Assembly: GCF_000417875.1 (NCBI RefSeq)
Contig: NW_006920885.1
Coordinates: 420,501 to 484,500 of the forward strand
Origin: Pseudozyma flocculosa PF-1
Taxonomy: Eukaryota > Basidiomycota > Ustilaginomycetes > Ustilaginales > Ustilaginaceae
Direction: 5' to 3'
DNA: 64,000 nt
A model generated the notes under the pieces. The model saw nothing but the letters and a program-made list of their open reading frames with translations. It was not told the origin of the DNA and did not search any database. Positions 45,789-56,677 of this stretch are shown here, piece after piece. Both the position numbers and the translations under genes were made by a program. Each line of letters begins with the position of its first letter. Positions within the stretch are counted from its first letter, which is position 1.

Positions 45789-47260
45789 CTCGGGAGGCTG
45801 GACGGTCTGTTTGGGTGACGAGGTCGTTGCGAGTGTGAGAGAGACGAGTGGAGCAGAGTGTTGTGCTGTTGAGGAGAGGGGCTTGCTGTGCTCTTGAGAA
45901 GAGGGGCTTGCTTCGCCTTGGGGAGGCACCTTATATACCGCACGCCCCCTCGATCGTTGGCCAAGGGGGGTAGAAGCTTCTTGCCATCTTGACGACTTCG
46001 GCCGGCTCGCCACAAGCCGCCCCACCCTGGTGTTCAGATTCAAGCCCCTCTCTTCGAGAGCTGTCCGCTCTTTCGAGACTAGGGCAGTACCATGGCGTCG
46101 GGCTCGTGCGCCGATCTGCGCATCTGCGAGGTCGGGGATTCGGGCCATTCCCTAGCTGGTTTGCACAGAAGGTTGGAGCACGGGTTCCTTCTCGATCTCG
46201 GAAGCGTCGCCGACAAGGACATCGGTGGTTACGGAGTGGGACAGTCATGAGTGCCTGCACGACTTTGACCGCACAAAGCGCCGGCAAGCTCGAGCCTTTC
46301 GTGCGTCGGACCTCCGCTTTGCTTCTTGGTGGGTAGGCCACCATGCAACGTCTCGATCGTGCAGACTAGGGATTTGAACGGGACCTGCCACGGTGGCTTG
46401 CAACCCGTAAGGCTAGGAGCAGTGAAGGCCACGAGGTGGGACCGGGTGGGGAGCAGCCCACCTCAGTCGCCGCCGCCGACCGGCGCCGAGATGGCTTCCC
46501 CTCGGACCAGCAGGATCGCACAGACATCACAAAGGAAGGTGGCTGAATGGGCGTCGCGAGTTTTCATTGCATCAGGCGTACAAGGCGGACTCACTGCGTA
46601 CCCTGAAGCACATTGTCGCGATGACGACGGCATCGAGACGAGCCAGGGATGTAGGCAGACTACTATCTAACGATCCTTCATTGACCGGAGTCTGAGGGTG
46701 ATAGCGAAAGAATGCCTTTCTTTAGGTCGCCCTGACCCGGAGGCCGGGGCGACGTTGATCTCCGCTCGAATGTAATGCCGAGAGGCGCGGGGTGCGATCC
46801 TCTCGGGATAAGGATATCGAGCGGGAGCGGGAGCGGGAGCGGTGGCGGGGAGGTGGGGCAACGGAGCCAGGCCAGGGGTTGGTGGGGCGGATCGAGGAAC
46901 GTGGGCAAGGGGGAAGCTGCGCCTTACCTTTTCAAAGCAAGAAGCTGGCCACTCTCAGCACAGTGCGGGTCAGGAGTTCACGATGACCTTGCGTGTTTCG
47001 CCAGAATGGGCGTGGCTGTGTAAGCATCTGGGCCCCCTCTCGTGACGGGAGCGGGGGTGGGCGGGTATAGTTGCGCTGGTGATACAGGGTGCATGCGAAG
47101 TGAGTCGAGAAGTGGTCCGTAGGCGGGTTGCGTGTTGTACAATGTTGGGGAGCCCGGCGGTGCCGATGAACGAGTCGAATGGTCGGATGGGAGGACGTTG
47201 GGGCGGTTGGAAGGTGTTGCATTCTGAGGTTGTCGAGTGTCGGGCGGGGATCCGCTGTGG
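45789..47260. other. Intergenic: promoter of paralogue C and 3' flank of the nucleolar-type gene
   Basis: No gene seen in about 1.5 kb. A (GGGAGC)n run lies at about 46820-46845. The region has no convincing protein-coding frame. Confidence 0.5.
45931..45937 (-). promoter_or_regulatory. TATA box of paralogue C
   Basis: TATATAA on the minus strand in a GC-rich setting, 143 nt upstream of the ATG of paralogue C. Confidence 0.6.
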
Positions 47261-48268
47261 CTACTGGCCGCCGCGAGTCTCACGCTCCTTGATCTTCTTC
47301 TCCTTGAGCTCGCGGTACAGCTTGATTGCCTTGTCGCGCTCCTGGTCGAGGATCATCTGCCGGGCCATGCTTGGCTTCGCTGGCCTGACGCCGGCCGAGG
47401 CGAGGTCGGATGGATCGTCACCCCGCTTGCGCTTCTTGGCGTCGGCCGCAGCCGCGGCCTTTTCCGGGATGCGGCCCTTGAAGCGCGCCTTTTCGTCGGT
47501 GAGGACGCGCCGAGACGCCTCGTCCTCGTCCGTGCCTCCGATCTTGGCCATCAGCTGCGCCTTGCGCAGCTTGGACTGGACCGTCTCTCCTCGGGGCGCC
47601 TTTGTGAGGCGAGGTGGGGCTTGCGCGACATCGTTGATCTTCTTGACCTGGGACGCCTTGGCAAAGTCCTTGACCTCGGCTCCTGCTTCGAGGGCCTGGC
47701 GCTGCCGCTTGAGGTCGTTGCGCGATGGCTGTGCCGCCTCCTTGGCGGCCGCCTTGTCGGCGCGCTTCTTGCGCAGATCCTCCTGGTCGGCTTCGTCCTG
47801 CGAATCGGCGTCAGGGTCGAGGCCTGCCTTCCTGGCGGCTCTGCGCGCCCGCTTCTTGGCGTTGGTGGCCGACTTGGAGCGGAACGTGGACGAGATGTCG
47901 TGAGCCATGGCCATCTCGACGCGGCGGTTGAAGTCGCGGAGCTTCTCGCCGGGGCGGATCTTGAGCTCCTGGGTCGCCGACGAGTTCTCATTGTCGTTGC
48001 CGTTGCCCGCCGCCTTGTCCTTGCCCTTGCCCTTGCCCTTGGCCGCAGCCGTCGAGGCGGCCGAGGTGGGGTTCTGGGCGGCTTTTGCGGCGGCGAGCTT
48101 GCGCTTGCGGTACTCCTCTTGGATCTGAGCGCCCTGGAGGATCCTCATGGCGCCCTTGGGCATCGAGTTGAAGTGGTAGTCGTCCTTGCCGGTTGGCGGG
48201 GGGAGGTTGGTGCCCAAGGCTGCGCGATCCTCCTGCCGCTTGGAAAACTTGGCCCGCTTGTGAGGCAT
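47261..48268 (-). CDS. Basic, Lys-rich nucleolar-type protein (MPHKRAK family)
   Basis: Single exon, 335 aa from the ATG at 48268. An in-frame ATG 43 codons upstream is less likely because MPHKRAK looks like the conserved start of the fungal family. The protein is Ala/Lys/Arg-rich and mostly helical or disordered: MPHKRAKFSKRQEDRAALGTNLPP, MPKGAMRILQGAQIQEEYRKRK, IRPGEKLRDFNRRVEMAM and a basic KKRARRAARKAG stretch. The C-terminus ends MARQMILDQERDKAIKLYRELKEKK. Similar proteins in other fungi are, from memory, annotated variously as hypothetical, ribosome-biogenesis or CCDC137-like. Nuclear or nucleolar location is inferred from the basic clusters. It starts head to head with GCV1. Confidence 0.7.
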   Translation of the reverse strand: MPHKRAKFSKRQEDRAALGTNLPPPTGKDDYHFNSMPKGAMRILQGAQIQEEYRKRKLAAAKAAQNPTSAASTAAAKGKGKGKDKAAGNGNDNENSSATQELKIRPGEKLRDFNRRVEMAMAHDISSTFRSKSATNAKKRARRAARKAGLDPDADSQDEADQEDLRKKRADKAAAKEAAQPSRNDLKRQRQALEAGAEVKDFAKASQVKKINDVAQAPPRLTKAPRGETVQSKLRKAQLMAKIGGTDEDEASRRVLTDEKARFKGRIPEKAAAAADAKKRKRGDDPSDLASAGVRPAKPSMARQMILDQERDKAIKLYRELKEKKIKERETRGGQ

Positions 48269-49095
48269 GACGGGCCGAATGGAGGGGGAAAGTGATCGAG
48301 CTCGATGGCGGTGGGAGAGAGATTCGCCGTTGACGGCGGTGGTGGTGACCAGAAGAGGTGGTGGTCCATAGGGAAGGGCAGGCTGAAAAGAGGCCAAACA
48401 GAGCGCAGAGGCGCCCTCGAGGCTGAAAATTGGAAAAATTCCAGCGGCGAGAAAGAAATCGGAAGACTGCGGTCCTCAGAATCGGGGCCAAACCGTTGAC
48501 ACAATCGGCCGCAGCCCGATGACAGCCATCTTTTTCGAAGGCCTGGCACTGCGCGTGGAAGCCGGTCCGAGCCGGGAAGGAGCAAGCTTAAAACCTTGGA
48601 GGTCACGACCGTACGCTTGCCCCTGGCCGTCTTCCAGCGCCAGCAGGACGGCTGGGGCCGAAGGGTGGGTCGAGCCAATCACGACGTTTGCTCGAGCGTG
48701 GTGGGTGACTCGTCCTTGGAAGGCGGGGTGCGAGGCCAGAGGAGAGAGGAGAGAACGAGACCTGCCTGTAATGGTAAGTGCAGGCAGGCGGACGGGTCGA
48801 TATCGAGGGCCAGGCGGAGTGGGCTCCGAACAAGCAAGAGGCTAGGTTGCGGCGCTACGCCCGAGACCGGCAATTCCGCTTGTTTCGAATGGGGTTGGGC
48901 TTGCGGGGGGAGAGGGCCAGGCGGGGCACAGACCTCCGCTTTCTTGCCTTCCTCGTGTCGACTCGGCCTCGCCGCCTCGACCTCCTCCTTCCCGTTCTTC
49001 TCTTTCCCTCCCCTCTCACCGCACCATCCTCCATCTTTGCGTAGCGGCGATACTGTCTCGCTCAGCACCTTCCACAGCTCCTGACTACGGCAAAC
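48269..49095. promoter_or_regulatory. Shared divergent upstream region of the nucleolar-type gene and GCV1
   Basis: An 827-bp interval between two outward-facing genes, so it holds both promoters. No TATA box recognised on either side. The last 150 bases before GCV1 are C/T-rich. Confidence 0.5.
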
Positions 49096-50627
49096 ATGCA
49101 CGCATCCAACGTGGCCGTACGGGCCATGGCCAAGGCCACTGCCGGCGCGCTGCCCTCATCATCCCGCGCTGCTGTCGCATCCTCAACCAGGGCCATGTCC
49201 ACCGCCGTAAAGGCTGCTCAGGGCGCCAGGACCCTCCGTGCGGCGAAGCCTTGCATCACGTCGATCCCCTCTCGCCTACTGCACTCGTCGGCCCCTGCTC
49301 GTGCCGACACAAAGGGCGAGGACATGGGCCTCCCCCAGGCACCCCTCACCCCGGAGCTCTCCAAGACGGGCCTCTACGACTTCCACATCAAGCACGGCGG
49401 CAAGATGGTCCCCTTTGGCGGCTACCTGATGCCCCTCACCTACGGCGACGTCGGCCAGGTCGCGTCTCACCACCATGTCCGCACCCATGCCGGTCTCTTT
49501 GATGTCAGCCACATGGTCCAGCACCGCTTCACCGGACCCGGCGCGCTCGACTTCCTCCAGTACCTTGCACCTGCCTCGCTCAAGTCCATGGCACCCTTCA
49601 ACTCGACCCTCTCGGTCTTGCTCTCGGAGCAGGGCGGCATCCTCGACGACCTGATCATCACGAAGCACGCCGATGACCGCTTCTACGTCGTCACAAACGC
49701 CGGCAGGCGCAGCGAGGACCTCGCGTGGATCGGCGGCAAGATGAAGGAGTGGAACGCCTCAAAGCCCAAGGTCGAGCACGAGGTCCTCGAGGGCTGGGGT
49801 CTCGTGGCGCTCCAGGGCCCCACGGCGGCCCAGGTCCTCAAGAAGCTGGTCCCGCAGTCGTTTGACCTCAACGCCCTCACCTTTGGCAAGTCCGCATTCG
49901 TCAAGCTCAGCGTCGGCGGCAAGGAGGTCGAGTGCCACGTGGCGCGCGCCGGGTACACGGGCGAGGACGGCTTCGAGGTCAGTGTCACGCCTAGCCGGGA
50001 ACCAGTCCGGGCTCCAGGGGACCGGGACCAGACAGACGCATGAAGCCGAGCGCTGATGGGCCTGTCGTGACCTTACTTCCTTGGCTTTTGCTGCGCCTCG
50101 ACTCCTAACAGATCTCGATCCCGCCTGAGTCGACCGAGGCCGTTGCAGAGGCGTTTGTGTCAGACCCGGAAGTGCAGCTGGCTGGCCTTGCTGCGCGAGA
50201 CAGCCTGAGGCTCGAGGCAGGCATGTGCCTGTACGGCCACGACCTCGACGAGTCGGTCAGCCCTATTGAGGCGGCGCTGGCGTGGTGCGTGGGCAAGGAC
50301 CGACGCGCCTCGGCCGACTTCCTGGGCGCCGAGCGGGTGCTGCGGGAGCTCAAGGAGGGGCCGCCGCGTCGCAGGGTGGGCCTGGTGGTCGACGGCGGCA
50401 TCGCGCGCGAGAATGCGCGCATCCTCTCCGAGGACGGCACCAAGGTCGTGGGGCGCGTCACGTCTGGCATCCCTTCGCCGACGACGGGCAAGAACATCGC
50501 CATGGCGCTCGTCGAGAACGGGCAGCACAAGAAGGGCACCAAGCTGCTGGTCGAGATCCGCAAGAAGCTCAGGCCCGCCGAGGTGGCCAAGCTGCCCTTT
50601 GTCGAGAACAACTTCTTCCGCGGCTAG
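49096..50627 (+). CDS. gcv1: Aminomethyltransferase, glycine cleavage T protein (mitochondrial)
   Basis: Two exons, 49096-49977 and 50112-50627, phase 0, 465 aa. The first 70 or so residues are rich in Ala, Ser and Arg with few acidic residues, a mitochondrial presequence. The GcvT fold follows: TGLYDFHIKHGGKMVPFGGYLMPL, HAGLFDVSHMVQHRF, EQGGILDDLIITK, GWGLVALQGPTAAQVL, ARAGYTGEDGFE joined to ISIPPES, then GLAARDSLRLEAGMCLYGHDLDE and GRVTSGIPSPTTGKNIAM. The enzyme moves the aminomethyl group from H protein to tetrahydrofolate. The splice restores the GYTGEDGFE-[IV]-S-[IV]-P motif, which confirms the intron. Confidence 0.93.
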
Positions 50628-53600
50628 CTGGCGGGCACGGGCTGGGCTCAGACCAGGTGCGGTGGCGGACTCACAGGGATGAGAAGGGTCGCCCGTACCG
50701 GTAGACCTCAGTGATGGTCCGGGGTCAGCAGGACACGGGCACCGCACCCGACGCATTGTGACGGAAGGGCGAAGGATTGAGAAGGAGGGGGGCAAGGGAC
50801 GTGGTAGATTTCTCTTCGCTACGCTAGCTTGTCACGGGAATCAGTCCAGCCACAGGTATCCCATCCGCCTCTGCCTGTCAGCGCCCTCGTCTGGGCGGAA
50901 GAGACAAGCGCAGCGACCGAACGCGGGTCGAGGGCAAGAGGAGCGATCCCGTACGTGAACATGCGGTGGGCGCGAGCCGACGTACCGATGGACCGACAGA
51001 GAGCGGCTTCCACTCGGCTGGCAAAAATGGCCGCCAATACGGTGCCACCTCCATCTACCTTTCGCACGCACGTTGCCTCTTGCCCACGACAAAGGGGCTC
51101 GAAGCAAGTGCATCCGACTAAAGTTATCGTATCTCCATTGTCGCAAATCGCCTCGAGTACGTCCGCGCCGACAACAAGCTAAAGTGTCTTACCTCAAAGA
51201 CGGCGGCTCTCTTTTTTCAAGGCGCGCCAACGCGATCTCAACAGAGGCTAGCAGATGGCAATACCGATATGGAACACGACCATCCGGAGGCGGACCTCAC
51301 GTACCGATGGACCTGTCTTTACAAGGCTTCTCTGTCGGCATCCTGGCCCGATACCATTTAGAGCCAGGGCGGCATCGCCTGAGAGGGGTTCCGCGTCTTC
51401 CGGTACCGCGCAAAGGCCTCTCGATGGAGACCATTCTTCAGAGTGGAACGGAGAAGATGGCGCCCTCGTTCGGCTCATGGGCGGACCGGGATCCCCGGTT
51501 TCGCCGGCCGACTGTATCCCGGCTTGCTCGATCCATCGCCTACATACACCTTAGCTTGCGCTCACGGCCGATCGGCGCGTTCCTAGTGAAACTCTCCAGC
51601 GGGATCGTGTGGTTGCCCTTGTCCACGTTCGCGCTCCTCTATCGCTCGCACAGCCGCCGCTTCTCGCTGTCCGGAGACTGATAGCTCGTCTCTTCCTATC
51701 GGCGGCGGACGGCGAGCCTCCTGCCGGTGCCAGGTCATATGATGGACTCGTCCGTCTGTGATACCGGTACGACGAGCTCAAGCCAGTTCTCCCACACAGC
51801 TGAGTTGCGAGCACAAAGAAAGGGTGGAACCGAGAGAGAGGCAACGATGCCGTGGGTGCGCAAGGGGTTCGAGGTTGTCGAGGGTACTTAACCAGGAGGG
51901 ACCGTACCTACATCAGGTAAACAAAGATGGACTTGACATCCGGTAGGTGATGGTGAGGCAACATACGGTGGCTTGCGCTGGGTCGGGAAGGGCATCGGTG
52001 GTTGCTGCCGCTGCTATGATGGTCTCTTCCAAGACGATTGTGTCGGCGCTCTGGGCTCTGGGCGGGTTGTCGTGCGATTGGCCCATGACTGCTGTAGGCG
52101 CCGCAGGGAGGGCGCTTGTCGCACGCCACCGTTGCGCCCAAACCTTGCTTGCGCGACCTCCTCGCTTCGTCCGGCCCGATTGTACGTCCGGCATGGTGGG
52201 TAGCCTGGGCAAAGCAGACCTCCTCGCCTTGGCCTGGCGGCGTTCTCTCGCGCTCCTGGCCGACTTGGCCAGCCAGTAGCCTCATGGGTTACCTACGAAG
52301 GTACGTATGTACGTGCGGGCGGCGGCCGTATTGTAGACGACGGCGGCGTGCTTCGATCGTGAAACCTCAGCCAGCCATGCGTGCCTTGCCTGCCTGCCCG
52401 CCTGCCTGCCTGCGGGCGGATAGTTACAGAAGATACGCCAAGGGTTCGATGCGCCTCTTCCTGCTTGCTCGGTGCGGTGACGGCTGCGTCGCAATCTATC
52501 GTGACAGGCGCGGCAGCGTGCGTCGTTCGAATTAGCCGGCGGCAGAACCATGCACGCGTCTCGTCTAGTACGTCCAGAGGCCGCCGCCATTTCGCCGCGC
52601 CACTCAAGTGCCCGTCGTTGGTCGTTGGCCATTGGCCAGGTGCGTGCGGATGCACGTCGGCGTTGGAGGGCCAAGCTCAAGGCCAGGCCAGGCAGGAAAA
52701 AGGAACGACCCGTTCCGAACCGTGGCTGGGCCCGGACTCGCCTTGCCTAGCGTTGCTTGCTCGTCGCCTCGCTAGACTGCTGCACAGGCGGGCTTGACCG
52801 GCATGGCTGCTTGGCTTGCTCCTGCCAATGGTGAGCTACCGGTCGGTACTGTGGCAAGATGGCCGGCAGGCAAGCTGATCCGCGCCGCGCCGCGCGTTAG
52901 ACGACCGGCATCTTTCGCGCTTGGCGCATCTTCCAACAGTCGAGGGTCTGACCAGCGAAGCTTGCAGCCTAGCCTGAGACCTTTGACAAGATTCTTGATC
53001 TTGCCTGGAGCCGAGGACCACACCCTTACCTCGGTCTCATCGAACAACCCGACACCATACATCGTACGTCTTGCTTTGGTCTCCACCACCCCGCCGGTTG
53101 TCTCGCCAAGCCAGCGACGGCATCGAGCTCAAGCATAGCATGACCGACTCTGCCTCTGTTGCTCACATCGTGCTCAACAGCCATATTAGCATCCAGAGCG
53201 AGCTAACAGAGGCGATCCTTGACAGTCGCTCGCCCCCAGCTCGACGCACCGAGGAGGGGTCGCGCTGACACCCTATGCACACACACCGGGGCGCACCGGA
53301 TCAGGCCGAAGCTAAGCCTGATGCAAACGTTCCCTGCCTGCGGCCCAGCATCGCATCGGCTCTACGGCAACGTCCGCTGTGCTCATCTGTTCAGCCACAG
53401 TTCTGTACATACAGTACAGCACTTAGCGCCGGCTGCAGCCTTCTCTGCCGCTGTTCGTGCTTCGTCGTGCGTGGGTCGCGGGCGTCGGCCACATCCTCGA
53501 GCATGCACGCCTCGTGATCCCCGGATCCCAGGAAACGACGAGGGCGAGGCGAGGCGAGAGGCATCGAGCGTTCACGATGTTCCTCTGACAACGTTTACGA

Positions 53601-54264
53601 CGTCCATTGTTCGTCCGAGCGTACAGTATGTACAACATACTCTACTGCTCGGGGCGGGGCGGGGCGTCACGGCAGCTTCATGGTCGCGCCTGTGGGGACG
53701 TCCAGCAGAGACAGGGCCCACGCTCCGGGAGGGCTCCCCGCTGCCTCCCGCCTTGTCATCGAAGGCAGCACGATCTGCTCTCCGTAGCAGCGGCTGTTGC
53801 GCAGCAGCGGCCGAAGAACCTGCATGCGCGCAGGCTCTGCACGCCGCCGTCGACCCATGCCGATGGGACCGGTCCACCGTTGCCGGGCCGTCGTCTCTGT
53901 CGCCGGTCCCGCCGATGCCAACACAGCTTCGACGCTGTCTCACCAGCATTCGCTCGGCTCGATAGCTTTCGCGCAGCCTAGCCTTCTGGCGATCTCTGAA
54001 GCAGCGAGGCGCTAGGGAACCACCGGTCGCACGTCCACACGGTACAATGCCACCGAAACTGACTGTATGTTCTCGAGGAGCAAGCTGGAGAGCATAGACG
54101 AGGACGAAGATATAAGGACCATCAGATCCCCTCTCACCTCGGGTCGTCTCGTCATCCAACCAGCTTGGTCTTTTCCCCTCCTCTCTGCGGCGCCTACTCC
54201 CGTCCTCTCGAATCCTTCCTCCCATCCCCCCTACCATCGTTGCCCCATCCTCCCTTCTAGAACC
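50628..54264. other. 3.6-kb stretch without a recognisable gene
   Basis: The longest gene-free interval in the window. Open frames of 60-250 codons exist on both strands, but none has family similarity, a signal peptide with plausible splicing, or convincing codon use. One GGCCAGGC-word site lies at about 52680-52700. The right end holds the cutinase promoter. It could contain non-coding RNA genes or long regulatory sequence. Confidence 0.5.
54110..54116 (+). promoter_or_regulatory. TATA box of the cutinase gene
   Basis: ATATAAG, 149 nt upstream of the cutinase ATG, followed by a C/T-rich leader. Confidence 0.6.
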
Positions 54265-55536
54265 ATGAAGTTCTCGGCTCTCTTCGCGTTTGCTCTCCTC
54301 GGCGCCGCCTCGGCCACCCCGCTCGGATTCGGCGGCTTCCCCGGCTTCGGTGGAGGCTCTGGTGGCGGATCCGGTGACGATTCGGGCAGTGGATCTGCTG
54401 GCGGATCCTCTGGCTCCTCGGCCGGCGCTTCCAGCTGTGCCAGCTACAGTGAGTCCCGGATTTCTGTCCCCCACGACGGAGCGAAGTGGGCTTTTGCCGA
54501 CACACGAGATCCCCACCCGTCGCGCCGCCCGTTGCCATACCAACCCTTCTGACGCGACCGTTTCCCTGGTCTCTGCTCTCTTGCCGACCCTTGGTGTACC
54601 GTTGCGCAGCTATCATCAGCACTCGCGGTACCAGCGAGCTGCAGGGACCCTCTGCCGGATTCCGCACCATGAACTCGAGGCTGACGTCGTCGGTCTCCGG
54701 TGGCAAGGTCGTGAGTACATACACTCGGGGTGGCCTTTCTTGGAGCAACGGCTCCGCTGAAGCTCAAGCTTTGACGCCGATGGCTGTTGCCCCCTGTTTT
54801 CGATGCTCTTGATCCCATGACCTCGCCAGTACAACACCGTCTACCCCGCCGACTTTTCTCAGATCTCGACTGTCGGAACCAACGACGTGAGTTCGACGCG
54901 GCCTTGCCGTCGTCCGTCTTGCACTCTCCCGTGGAACCGGTGCTGACCCTTCACACGACGAGTCCGCACTCGCTCACCTCCGCATCAACGACCATCAGAT
55001 TGTCAACAAGGTCAACAGCGTCCTGCGCACCAACCCGAACGAGTGCTTCATCCTCCAGGGCTACTCGCAGGGCGCCGCCGCCACCACCAACGCCCTCCCC
55101 AGACTCACGGGAGCGGCCTTTGACGCCGTCAAGGGGGTCTTCAACATTGGCAATCCCCTCCACAAGCGTGGGCTTGCCTGCAACGTCGACTCCAAGGGTG
55201 GAACCACGACGAGGGATGTGCAGGGCCTCTCTGCCCTGCTGGGCCAGGGCATCCCTCAGAACTGGGTGTCGAAGACCATGGACGTGTGCGCCTTTGTGAG
55301 TTGAGTTGGGAGCGACTGTGGGGCTGCGCTGTCGCTGCCATGTAGCTGTGAGGTCGACCTGTGCTGACACTGCCTCTTGAACTGGTGCACTCGCGACGAT
55401 GCGAGCGAAACAGGGCGATGGTGTCTGCGACACGACCCACGGCTTTGGCATCAATGCGCAGCACCTCAGCTACCCGCTCGACAGCAACGTGCAGAACATG
55501 GGCTTCAACTTTATGAAGAAGCAGCTCGGACGCTGA
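54265..55536 (+). CDS. Secreted cutinase (alpha/beta hydrolase)
   Basis: Five exons, 54265-54448, 54610-54710, 54830-54886, 54963-55295 and 55414-55536, giving 265 aa. Signal peptide MKFSALFAFALLGAASA, a Gly/Ser-rich linker (about 20-56), then the cutinase domain: CASYTIISTRGTSELQGPSAGF, IVNKVNSVLRTNPNECFILQGYSQGAA with nucleophile Ser in GYSQG, KGVFNIGNPLHKRGLACN, and CAFGDGVCDTTHGFGINAQHLSYP giving the Asp (GDGVCD) and His (HLSY) of the triad. Cysteines match the two-disulfide pattern. Cutinases hydrolyse plant cutin polyester and related esters outside the cell. The acceptor of exon 4 ends GAG rather than CAG, but it is the first AG after a CTGAC branch. The Gly/Ser linker in place of a longer N-terminal domain is unusual. 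Confidence 0.9.
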
Positions 55537-56677
55537 GCAGTGTCGTCCCCTCTTCGCGGGAGGGATACCCTGATCTCCGTCCAGTCGAGGCCGTCGCGGC
55601 AGAGGCTGTTCAACGCATCGCTGGTCCCCGCGGCCGCTTGCGCCTCCCCCCTCGTTCTCTCTCTCTCTCTACCTCTCTCTTCTCGCGGCCCATTCGTTCC
55701 GACCCCCTCCACTCCTTGTCCCACCCCTCCCTCTCCCTGTGTATCGAGACAGCCTCAAAAGTGAGGCAATGTCATCCTGTTGGCTGCCAGCATGCTGGCG
55801 TTGCTGGGCCACACTCGTTGAACCAGGTCGGGCTCCCCGCGTGTGTTGGGCGCGTCGAAGGCTGTCGGATTGCGCCGGGCTCGTGGGACTCGGATCTGCC
55901 GCGGCACCGCGACGGGCACATCGGGGGCAAAGGGACCTGGCGCTGCACCGGATCGGGGCCCGACTTGAGAAGAGCTGTTAGAGGGCATGGCCGGCGGCGA
56001 GGCTCTCTGCCTGCCAGCGACCACCTTGACCTCGATACAGGTCGTCGGATCCAGGCCGAAAGGGCGGACGGCAGAGCCGACGGCGTGCCCGAAGCGGGCG
56101 GGCGACTTGGAAGAGGTGAATCATCTGGGCGCGGGCTCGCAGCGTCTTCGTCTCGACGGCGCCGATGGGACGCAGCGAATAAAGTGGAGAAATCCAAAGA
56201 AATTTGGCTCCAGCTCGGGCCAGGCCAGGCCAGGCTGGGCATGCACGATTAATCCCCACGACGCCCTGCCTACGCCCAATGGCTTGATGCTGCTGATTGA
56301 GGTCGGCAGAAGCCGCCAACCAGCTGCTTCCCGGCCTCTTGACCACCACATCCTCTGCTCCCTCGCTGCCTCTCGTCTTCATCGCCAGCGCCATCGCCAT
56401 CGCATCCCCATCTCTCGCCAGTCAGCAAACACTCACCGCAACGGCATCATCTCCTGGCCTGTCACTCCGACATCGTCCACTGGTCCTCCGAAGCGCGCCC
56501 CCTCTTGACTCTTCAGACAGCCTACAACGCCACTAAGTACTCAGCTGGCAGCGCTCGCCGACACCGGCCACACACAACTACATCCACCGCTACCACCACC
56601 TTGACCACCACCACCACCACCACCGACGTCACCTGCCCTCGCCACCACCGACGACGACGCTGGCTGCGCCCCGCCCC
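55537..56677. other. Intergenic between cutinase and TPS1
   Basis: No gene seen in 1.1 kb. GGCCAGGCCAGG-type word cluster at about 56216-56240. The last 300 bases are an A/C-rich TPS1 leader with CAC runs (about 56594-56625). Confidence 0.5.

Noticed and set aside
46365..46390. Minus-strand GTTCAAATCCC resembling a tRNA B box
   Set aside because: The flanking bases do not form a T-arm stem and no A box or acceptor stem is present.
41839..47260. Degenerate additional copies of the eight-cysteine family
   Set aside because: Looked for the WGG...W.C and terminal WC landmarks and the MQL signal start in the gaps; none found by eye.
51073..51681. 202-codon frame in the 3.6-kb gap
   Set aside because: No family similarity, no signal peptide and no splice pattern; length is within chance for GC-rich DNA.
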